DNA from: Thermoplasmata archaeon
GTDB taxonomy: Archaea; Thermoplasmatota; Thermoplasmata; UBA10834; DTMW01
Assembly: GCA_029858465.1 (NCBI GenBank)
Contig: JAOUEZ010000023.1
Span: 1 to 11,748 of the forward strand
DNA length: 11,748 nt
Direction: 5' to 3'
Part shown: one piece after another, positions 6,139-11,748 of the stretch
Layout: every line of letters starts with the position of its first letter
Numbering within the stretch: position 1 is the stretch's first letter
Program-made: the position numbers and the translations under genes
Notes under the pieces: generated by a model
Database searches by the model: none
The model's input: the letters and a program-made list of their open reading frames with translations, nothing else
What the model was told of the DNA's origin: nothing

Positions 6139-7572
6139 TCAAAACCCGTTTTCCTTTTCCCAGTTCCTGATGATGTCGTTGCCCTTTTGCAGGATCTCCT
6201 TATCGAGCGGTGGTACTTCGTGCTCCGCTAGCACCTTGAGTGCAATCTGTCTCGCCTCCTCAGCCATCGCGGTGGAATTTGTCGATTCGAACCTGCCTTT
6301 TTCTGGGTCACGCAATACGATTTCCTTTCTAAAATTTTTAGCCGTGTGAATATGTCCAAGGAATGTGTTGCCGTGTCCTACTTCTTTTATGACATTCAGA
6401 GCCGCGGTGACGCTGCTGATCTCGAACGGGGTCATGAACTTGCGAACATTCTCCCAGATATATGCCTCGATGACCTCCTGCTCGAGCGCGCCGCCTTTGA
6501 CTGCATCCAGACCGCCAATCCCCGATTGAAGGTCGGTGCCGGACATCGTGCTCAAGGATACTCCCATGACCTCGCTGAAGGTATGCGGCACTCCGGGCTC
6601 GGGCGTGTCATTGACTCCCCAGTCGCCAGTCATGCAGGGAAGCCCGTATCTCTTCGCCATCTGCGCGAGGCCTGTTGCTATCAGAGGCTGGTTGACCGTC
6701 ATATAATCGATGATCCCGGTCCGCATGTTGACAGGCGCTGATGAAGAGCAGTAAATTTCCGGCGCTCCGGGAGCGGCTGTCTGGTTTATCACCAGGCTGG
6801 CAAGGTTCTCAGAATTGCCGTTCACGATGGTTCCAGCTATCGTCACCGGAGCTGTTCCTCCGGACAACGACATTGTCATCGTGGCAACTGGAACTCCCGC
6901 CTTGACGAACTCCACCATCGCTTCCGCGGCCTCATGTTCAAACATCAACGGAGCGATCGAGCAATGTATGACTGAGAAATTCGGTTTCTTCCTGAGCTCT
7001 TCCCTGCCTCCTGCGATAAGTGCGCCAAGCTCAATCTGCTTCTTTGCATCTTCTGCATTCAATATTTCGACTCCCTGGACATGCTTTGTCGTGTTCTGGA
7101 ACGCTGTCCATAGCTCGTGCAGACCATGCGTAAGCTGCGGGACCTCTGTCGCGGTCAGCGAAGTCCATACATAATCTACTGCGTCAAGCGCGTCCGCGAG
7201 CCTGATAAAATCAGCGATGTCCTTTCTTGTCGAATCGCGCTTCTTCCCGGTCTTTATATCCCTGATGTAGACGCCCAGTCCGGTCGTCGCACAGAATGGG
7301 AAACTGCTAACAGGGATTTTCATGTTATGCATTGGATCCCTGGCATGCAAAGTCATTTCCTTGGGCACAGTCTTGAGCGCATCTTTTACCATGCCTTCGG
7401 TTATTTTTGCAATCTGGGCCTTGTAATCAATGTCAGCCCCGGCCTCATCGAGCATCTTAAGAATCTTCTCGCTCTTGATCTTGACACCAAGTGTCTCAAG
7501 GCATTCGATGCTTTGCTGATGAATTAGATCTTCTTCGTCTTTGTCGAGAAATTTTAGTTTGGCGACTGCCAT
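6139..7572 (-). CDS. MttB-family corrinoid methyltransferase paralogue 3 (non-pyrrolysine)
   Basis: A 477-aa MttB/COG5598 protein. Conserved segments include MAVAKLKFLDKDEEDLIHQ, TRKDIADFIRLADALD, ELWTAFQNTTKHVQG, IHCSIAPLMFEHEA, MTMSLSGGTAPVT, NQTAAPGAPEIYCSSSAPVN, MSGTDLQSGIGGLD, ALEQEVIEAYIWEN and GHGNTFLGHIHTAKNFRK. It departs from its neighbours in the central sheet: FEHEAAEAMVEF instead of FEKGAIEGQVE, APEIYCSSS instead of APHIYSSES, and HIHT instead of HPHT. These changes suggest a different substrate (inference). There is no internal amber codon; the stop is TGA. ATG 7572 is preferred over TTG 7581 because it begins the array-wide MAVAK and lies ten bases after AGGAG (7586-7582). Confidence 0.9.
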   Translation of the reverse strand: MAVAKLKFLDKDEEDLIHQQSIECLETLGVKIKSEKILKMLDEAGADIDYKAQIAKITEGMVKDALKTVPKEMTLHARDPMHNMKIPVSSFPFCATTGLGVYIRDIKTGKKRDSTRKDIADFIRLADALDAVDYVWTSLTATEVPQLTHGLHELWTAFQNTTKHVQGVEILNAEDAKKQIELGALIAGGREELRKKPNFSVIHCSIAPLMFEHEAAEAMVEFVKAGVPVATMTMSLSGGTAPVTIAGTIVNGNSENLASLVINQTAAPGAPEIYCSSSAPVNMRTGIIDYMTVNQPLIATGLAQMAKRYGLPCMTGDWGVNDTPEPGVPHTFSEVMGVSLSTMSGTDLQSGIGGLDAVKGGALEQEVIEAYIWENVRKFMTPFEISSVTAALNVIKEVGHGNTFLGHIHTAKNFRKEIVLRDPEKGRFESTNSTAMAEEARQIALKVLAEHEVPPLDKEILQKGNDIIRNWEKENGF

Positions 7573-7580
7573 GATCAACA

Positions 7581-7603
7581 ACTCCTCTCAGCATTACGCT
7601 GAG
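7581..7603 (-). promoter_or_regulatory. Leader stem-loop and Shine-Dalgarno of MttB-like gene 3
   Basis: On the minus strand, CTCAGC-GTAAT-GCTGAG (7603-7587) is a perfect 6-bp stem-loop that abuts the Shine-Dalgarno AGGAGT (7586-7581). Its 3' foot is 14 nt from the ATG. It resembles the gene 1 leader (TCAGT-N5-ACTGA), with one base pair changed from T-A to C-G, as expected if pairing matters. Confidence 0.55.
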
Positions 7604-7626
7604 TCCGCCACCCCTAGCAACAGGAA

Positions 7627-7634
7627 AAATTTAA
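7627..7634 (-). promoter_or_regulatory. TATA-like box of MttB-like gene 3
   Basis: TTAAATTT on the minus strand, preceded by GG, is centred about 27 bases before the base of the leader stem-loop and 58 before the ATG. A second AT-rich box, TTAATTTAAAG (7654-7644), is an alternative. Confidence 0.35.
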
Positions 7635-7652
7635 CCGTTTCTCCTTTAAATT

Positions 7653-7685
7653 AAGATTTTTTGCAATAAAAATAAAGAAAATCTT
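7653..7685 (-). terminator. T-rich stem-loop terminator after MttB-like gene 4
   Basis: AAGATTTT (7653-7660) and AAAATCTT (7678-7685) are a perfect 8-bp inverted repeat starting at the last base of the stop codon. The minus-strand loop contains CTTTATTTTTATT. Termination would separate genes 5-4 from gene 3. Confidence 0.5.
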
Positions 7686-9115
7686 TAATTTTTCGCTATT
7701 CGCATTTCGAGATTCTTTATAATTTCATCGCCTTTCTTTATTATATCATCATCGAGGGGTTGCACCGTATGTTCTTTCAGAATTTCTTTAACGATTTTCT
7801 TTGCCTTTGGTACCATTGATACCGATCCCGTCGCCTCGAACTCCAGTTTTGACTTGTCTCTGAAGTAGAGTTCCTTCCTGAAGTTCTTCGCAGTATGCGG
7901 ATGGGTCAAAAATGTATTTCCATGACCTACCTGTTTTATCACGTCAAGCGCCATTGTCTTTTCCGAGATTTCGAATCTCCTGAGAAACGCTCGGAAATTC
8001 TCCCACATGTATGAATCTATTACCAGCTGCTCAAGGGATCCTCCTTTTGCCTCTTCGATTCCGCCAGCGCCCGCAGCAAAGTCCGTACTAGTGAACATCG
8101 TCATTGTAATCGCTGAAAGCTCGGTGAAATATAATGGAATTCCGGGAACATTACCATTTACTCCCCAGCTACCAGTTAATGTCGGTAAACCATATCTGTT
8201 TGACATTTGTCCGGTAGCTGCTGCAATGAGAGGGGCTTCGGGGGATTCGTATACGATATTGCCTGTGACCATATTGATCGGTGTCGATTCAGAACTGTAT
8301 ATGTGAGGAGCACCCGGGGCCGCTGTCTGCGATATCACAAGACTCGCCAGATTCTCCGCGTTTGCATTTACAATTGTCCCAGCGATAGTTACAGGCGCAG
8401 ACATGCCTCCGAGAGACATAGACATCGATATTACTGGAATTCCTGCCTTGACAAGCTCAACCTGTCCTTCTATGGCGCCCTTTTCAAACGACAATGGTGC
8501 AACTACACAACATAGTGAATGAAAAAGAGGTTTCTTTTTCAATTGATCTTTTCCTCCTGCAATCAAAGCGGCGAGCTCTATCTGAGCCTTCGCATCATCT
8601 GCGCTCAAAGTGAGAGTCCCGTAATTTTTAGTACAATTCTGGAGGGCGACCCAGAGCGCATGTACCATATGTATCTGCTCAGGCACATCATATGCCGTCA
8701 CATTGGACCAGAAGAAGTCGATCCCTTCTAGTGCATCAGCGAGCCTAGCGAAATCTGCAATGTCTTTTCTGGTGGTCCTTCTCTTTTCACCGGTCGCAAG
8801 ATCGATCATGTATGTACCAATGCCGTTCGATCCAACATAAGGCACCGGTCTTGCGGGAATTTTCAGATCATGCTTCCCATCTATCGAACCCATTGTAAAT
8901 TCTTTTGGAGCCTTATCTAAGGATTCATTGACCATTTCCTCAGGGATTTTTACAATCATGCTTTTTGTATCAACAGTTGCTCCAGCATTTCCAAGCATCT
9001 CAAGGACGGACGGGCTTCTAATCAGGACTCCCATATCCTCGAGTATTTTTAGACTAGATGAATGAATCAGCTCTTCCTCGTCTTTCTCCAAGAATTTCAG
9101 TTTTGCAACCGCCAT
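7685..9115 (-). CDS. MttB-family corrinoid methyltransferase paralogue 4 (non-pyrrolysine)
   Basis: A 476-aa MttB/COG5598 protein. It has the family's MAVAKLKFLEKDEEELIHS, RSPSVLEMLGNAGA, TRKDIADFARLADALE, SMSLGGMSAPVT, SQTAAPGAPHIYSSESTPIN, SLEQLVIDSYMWEN and GHGNTFLTHPHTAKNFRK. It breaks the loop that the other four share: FQNTTK is LQNCTKNYGT here (from residue 158), and DVPPHAH-type residues become DVPEQIHMVHALW. The GTDL motif is also replaced by STDFAAGAGG. Such clustered changes suggest a different substrate pocket. About 42% of the first 50 codons end in G or C by hand count, lower than copy 2. A near-perfect ribosome binding site GGTGATC (9124-9118) precedes ATG 9115. Stop is TAA; there is no internal amber codon. 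Confidence 0.9.
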   Translation of the reverse strand: MAVAKLKFLEKDEEELIHSSSLKILEDMGVLIRSPSVLEMLGNAGATVDTKSMIVKIPEEMVNESLDKAPKEFTMGSIDGKHDLKIPARPVPYVGSNGIGTYMIDLATGEKRRTTRKDIADFARLADALEGIDFFWSNVTAYDVPEQIHMVHALWVALQNCTKNYGTLTLSADDAKAQIELAALIAGGKDQLKKKPLFHSLCCVVAPLSFEKGAIEGQVELVKAGIPVISMSMSLGGMSAPVTIAGTIVNANAENLASLVISQTAAPGAPHIYSSESTPINMVTGNIVYESPEAPLIAAATGQMSNRYGLPTLTGSWGVNGNVPGIPLYFTELSAITMTMFTSTDFAAGAGGIEEAKGGSLEQLVIDSYMWENFRAFLRRFEISEKTMALDVIKQVGHGNTFLTHPHTAKNFRKELYFRDKSKLEFEATGSVSMVPKAKKIVKEILKEHTVQPLDDDIIKKGDEIIKNLEMRIAKN

Positions 9116-9158
9116 TTGATCACCTTCCTTTTCTTATTGACTGTAAATCGGAAATAAG
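9116..9158 (-). promoter_or_regulatory. Leader of MttB-like gene 4 with strong ribosome binding site
   Basis: The 51-bp gap from gene 5 holds CTTATT (9158-9153) pairing with AATAAG (9138-9133) around a 14-base loop. GGAAGGTGATC follows, complementary to the 16S rRNA 3' end. The stem ends 17 nt before the ATG. No clear TATA box is visible, so gene 4 is probably co-transcribed with gene 5. Confidence 0.4.
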
Positions 9159-9166
9159 GAGTAGAG

Positions 9167-10588
9167 CTACAGACTCTTCTCGAACTCCTTTATCATTTCG
9201 TCTCCCTGTTTTATGACATTCCCATCCAAAGGCTCAACATAATGTTCCTTGAGCTTTGATTTGACGATAGCTTTCGCCTCTGCCACCATATCGCTGGATT
9301 GAGTTTTTTCCCATGCCATTTTTTTCTTATCGGGGAAGAAAAGCTCTTTTCTGAAGTATTTTGCCGTATGCGGATGTTTTAGGTATGAATTTCCTTGGCC
9401 GACCTCTCTCATGACATCAAATGCCATCATATCTCTGTCTACCACCATGTTTCTCAGTATTGGTTTGAAGTTATCCCAAAGATATGAATCAATCACCATC
9501 TGTTCCAGAGATCCGCCTTTTGCAGATTCGAGTCCTCCCATGCCAGAACAGCAATCTGTGCCTGACAGCATTGTCATCGCAATCGTCGCTAGCTCATTAA
9601 ATGATATAAGAATTCCGGGTTTGTCCCCATCTACTCCCCATTGTCCGACCAAACAGGGCATCTTATATCGCAAAGCCATTTGTGCGAGGGCAGATGCGAT
9701 CATCGGTGATTCATTTGCCTTATAGTTAATCATCCCAGTCGTCATATTTATCGGGGTCGATTCCGAGGCATATAGATGCGGTGCTCCTGGATTAGCCGTT
9801 TGCGTTATCGTTATGCTTGCCAGGTTCTCAGCATTCGCATTCACAATTGTTCCTGCTACGGTTACCGGACTAGACAGTCCCGATAGCGACATAGACATGG
9901 AAGAAACTGGCACACCAGCCTTCGCAAATTCTACCTGCCCTTCAATGGCCCCTTTTTCGAACATGAGAGGAGCTATCGGGCAACAAGTCACAGAGAATAT
10001 CGGACGTTTTCTGAGCTCATCCTCTCCTCCCGCTATCAGCGATCCCAATTTGACCTGCATTCGCGCATCATCGGCGTTCACTGAGTCCCCCTGAATGTGT
10101 TTTGTAGTGTTCTGAAAGGATGTCCAGAGTTCATGGACATTGTGCGCCATATCCGGGACATCGGTTGCTGTCACCTGAGGCCAAAAGAATCCAACCTCGT
10201 CCAGAGAATCGGCCAATTTTGCGAACATTGCGAGATCCCGTCTCGTGGTTTTTCTCTTATCTCCCGTTTCCAAATCGGTCATGTATACCGAAAGACCGTT
10301 TGTGCTGATGTACGGGAATTCCTTTGCAGGAAGCATCACATCATTCTTGGGATCTCTTCCATAAAGACAGAATTCCTTTGGAGTTTTTTTCAGTGCATCA
10401 ATCACCATGTTCTCGGGAAGCTTAGTAATCATTTTGTTTTCATCAACGATTGCACCATTGTCCTTGAGCAATCTCAGCACAGACTTGCTATGAATTAACA
10501 CGCCTAACTCCTCGAGGATTTTCAGGCTCTGTGCATGGATAAGGTCCTCTTCTTCCCTATTTAGAAATTTCAATACAGATTTTGCCAT
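9167..10588 (-). CDS. MttB-family corrinoid methyltransferase paralogue 5 (non-pyrrolysine)
   Basis: A 473-aa MttB/COG5598 protein, first of the array in transcription order. Segments seen are LKFLNREEEDLIHAQSLKIL, TRRDLAMFAKLADSLD, ELWTSFQNTTKHIQG, VTCCPIAPLMFEKGAIEGQ, SMSLSGLSSPVT, TQTANPGAPHLYASESTPIN, LSGTDCCSGMGGLE, SLEQMVIDSYLWDN and GQGNSYLKHPHTAKYFRK. It differs from the others in QTANPG and GQGN. The start at 10588 begins MAKSVLKFL and lies six bases after AGGTG (10599-10595). A GTG at 10597 overlaps that ribosome binding site and is less likely. The M28 gene stop is 50 bp upstream and gene 4 follows after 51 bp, so all three could share a transcript. No amber codon interrupts the frame, but the stop itself is TAG. 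Confidence 0.9.
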   Translation of the reverse strand: MAKSVLKFLNREEEDLIHAQSLKILEELGVLIHSKSVLRLLKDNGAIVDENKMITKLPENMVIDALKKTPKEFCLYGRDPKNDVMLPAKEFPYISTNGLSVYMTDLETGDKRKTTRRDLAMFAKLADSLDEVGFFWPQVTATDVPDMAHNVHELWTSFQNTTKHIQGDSVNADDARMQVKLGSLIAGGEDELRKRPIFSVTCCPIAPLMFEKGAIEGQVEFAKAGVPVSSMSMSLSGLSSPVTVAGTIVNANAENLASITITQTANPGAPHLYASESTPINMTTGMINYKANESPMIASALAQMALRYKMPCLVGQWGVDGDKPGILISFNELATIAMTMLSGTDCCSGMGGLESAKGGSLEQMVIDSYLWDNFKPILRNMVVDRDMMAFDVMREVGQGNSYLKHPHTAKYFRKELFFPDKKKMAWEKTQSSDMVAEAKAIVKSKLKEHYVEPLDGNVIKQGDEMIKEFEKSL

Positions 10589-10634
10589 CGTCTGCACCTA
10601 AACTTTGTACTCAGTACCCTAACAGAAAGAGGGT
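10589..10634 (-). promoter_or_regulatory. Leader of MttB-like gene 5 with two mutually exclusive stems
   Basis: On the minus strand, AGGGT and ACCCT (10634-10630 and 10620-10616) can pair, as can GTAC-TGA-GTAC (10617-10607). The two stems share bases 10616-10617 and cannot both form. AGGTG (10599-10595) is the Shine-Dalgarno. A TATA-like TAATAAAAC overlaps the end of the M28 gene near 10634-10643, so gene 5 may have its own promoter. Confidence 0.35.
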
Positions 10635-10638
10635 TTTA

Positions 10639-11748
10639 TTAGGCTTGCCTCTCGATTTTCTTCGTAGCCGCCATAATTATCGAATTAATCCTGTCGATTT
10701 CTCGCTGTATGGATTGGGCAAGCTTGTCTCGCTTCTCATTCAATAGATTCAATTCCTTGTGAACATCGAACTCCTTGCAGGATATTTCGGGAGACCTTAT
10801 CGGCACAAACTCTGTCAAAACATAATCGGGCATGTCCGACCCTTTTACCCTTGCGATGCTGTTGACCGCCTCACTTATCTTTCTCAGTTCCTCGACATAT
10901 TCCATATAGCCTGGGAACATCGCGTCCTCACCCAGCACTCCTCCTGATTTGCAAAGTCCGCTGTTCAAATCAGAGCATGCGTCGAGCAGTATCCTATTCA
11001 TCCTCGCAATGCTCCCTTCATCGTCTGTTCGAGCAAATTCCCGCTCGAATTGAGCCGCAGTCCTTGCGAACTCTTCCAGTGTTCTCAGAGCCATATCGAA
11101 ATTCACGGTGTCGCCTCCTATTCGTTTTAAATGCTCTATTCCGGAGGCATGGACCTCCATGATGTCTGGCGAGAGATGAGAGCTGATGCCCTTGTGCCCC
11201 ATTTTCAATATTCTAGCATATCTGGTCAAGCTCAGGGGTAGCTTGTTAGTCGTAGAGATTCTATATGCAGATAGAAGCAATAATTTGCAGAATATCTTTA
11301 ACTTCGAGGTTTCTAGTCTGTCTGCGGTGTCTATGTTCGAATGGTACTCATCATACCATGCCCAATTGAACAGTGAGCTCGGCACTCCCGCCAACGAGAA
11401 ATTCAGCTGGTCCGCCTGGGAACTGGTCGGTACCGCGATCCCTATGCTCGCCTTCAGGTTGTGCGACTTGATATGTTTGGATAGGTCTTCAGAAATGGTC
11501 TCGAAGAACGAGACCAGATCAGGAGTGCAATCTATCACGAGATGATTCGAATTAGAGTGCCCTGCGAGCTCGCAATTCAGGATGCATGCGATGTCCCCTA
11601 TGTCTCCCTTATGTTTCTTGATATATTGTCTGGAACCCCAGAGATAGTACTGATATCCCGGAGATCCAGCCTCCTCGCAGCCAAAAGAGATGAAATCGAT
11701 GCTTCTATCAATATCGGCGTCTACAAGGGCTCTCGCAGTCTCAATGAC
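10639..11748 (-). CDS. M28-family zinc metallopeptidase (aminopeptidase-like), 5' end outside the window
   Basis: The frame stays open from the stop at 10639 to the window edge, giving 369 codons of a longer gene. The first visible part reads DRSIDFISFGCEEAGSPGY, where Phe-x2-Phe-Gly-x-Glu-Glu-x-Gly matches the catalytic-glutamate and zinc-ligand motif of M28 peptidases. It is followed by a Gly-Ser pair (WGSRQYI) and LNCELAG, where most members have Asn-x-Asp. Further on, SSQADQLNFSLAGVP corresponds to the usual Ser-Asp-His-x-x-Phe segment, and YDEYHSNIDT supplies the late zinc-ligand histidine. The remaining 200 residues are helical with a coiled-coil C-terminus. The upstream His-x-Asp zinc site would lie beyond the window. 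In families with two zincs the changed residues matter, so activity is uncertain. A GTG at 11538 is internal, not the start. Confidence 0.78.
   Translation of the reverse strand, partial: VIETARALVDADIDRSIDFISFGCEEAGSPGYQYYLWGSRQYIKKHKGDIGDIACILNCELAGHSNSNHLVIDCTPDLVSFFETISEDLSKHIKSHNLKASIGIAVPTSSQADQLNFSLAGVPSSLFNWAWYDEYHSNIDTADRLETSKLKIFCKLLLLSAYRISTTNKLPLSLTRYARILKMGHKGISSHLSPDIMEVHASGIEHLKRIGGDTVNFDMALRTLEEFARTAAQFEREFARTDDEGSIARMNRILLDACSDLNSGLCKSGGVLGEDAMFPGYMEYVEELRKISEAVNSIARVKGSDMPDYVLTEFVPIRSPEISCKEFDVHKELNLLNEKRDKLAQSIQREIDRINSIIMAATKKIERQA

Noticed and set aside
7572..7620. Resemblance of the gene 3 leader to a TPP riboswitch (CTAGGGGTG, later GCTGAGA and TTGATC)
   Set aside because: The matching CCC arm and the downstream ACCAGCG/AGGGA segment are absent, and the GCTGAGA lies in a simple stem-loop next to the Shine-Dalgarno.
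2861..10588. Pyrrolysine-containing trimethylamine methyltransferase (true MttB)
   Set aside because: All five frames are full length without an in-frame amber codon, so an authentic Pyl enzyme is not supported.
10616..10634. Terminator after the M28 gene
   Set aside because: The ACCCT/AGGGT stem is short and is not followed by a T tract on the minus strand.
1..11748. tRNA or rRNA genes, CRISPR arrays, insertion sequences or transposases
   Set aside because: No cloverleaf, regularly spaced direct repeats, transposase-like protein or terminal inverted repeats were seen on either strand.

Overview
This is archaeal chromosomal DNA. It carries ribosomal proteins L44e and S27e, initiation factor aIF2-alpha, the H/ACA snoRNP protein Nop10 and an archaeal PAC2 protein. 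It also has AT-rich TATA-like boxes, Shine-Dalgarno sequences (GGAGGT, GGTGATC) and T-rich terminators. The gene order and protein style suggest a euryarchaeon, perhaps in or near Thermoplasmatota; that placement is a guess without searches.

Layout. (i) Positions 1-177 are a leader with a TATA-like box framed by an inverted repeat. (ii) Positions 178-2354 (+) are a compact information-processing operon: rpl44e, rps27e, aIF2-alpha, nop10 and a PAC2-family gene, with overlapping stops and starts. The 53-aa nop10 gene is easily missed. (iii) Positions 2355-2450 are a short convergent gap with a stem-loop. (iv) Positions 2451-2687 (-) encode a small ribbon-helix-helix regulator with its own TATA box and a 14-bp palindrome. 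(v) Positions 2861-10588 (-) hold five consecutive full-length paralogues of the MttB / COG5598 family (trimethylamine and quaternary-amine:corrinoid methyltransferases). They are numbered 1 to 5 in + coordinate order, so transcription runs from 5 to 1. (vi) Positions 10639-11748 (-) are the 3' part of an M28-type metallopeptidase gene that runs off the right edge.

The methyltransferase array is the unusual part. None of the five copies needs a pyrrolysine (amber) codon, so they resemble the non-Pyl branch (MtgB, MtpB, MtcB). No corrinoid protein, corrinoid:cofactor methyltransferase, reductive activator or transporter lies in the window. If they are methyltransferases, their corrinoid partner must be encoded elsewhere, and the array would serve as a set of substrate-specific entry enzymes. 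The copies differ at loops that are otherwise conserved and in codon use, which suggests divergence for different substrates rather than recent amplification for dosage.

Each copy has a stem-loop whose 3' foot is 14-18 nt before its start codon. For four copies a TATA-like box is placed so that the predicted transcript would begin at about the base of that stem-loop. This repeated leader architecture, the isolated paralogue array and the neighbouring regulator with a palindromic site are the best candidates for undescribed biology here. All functional statements are inferences from sequence patterns; no database search was run.
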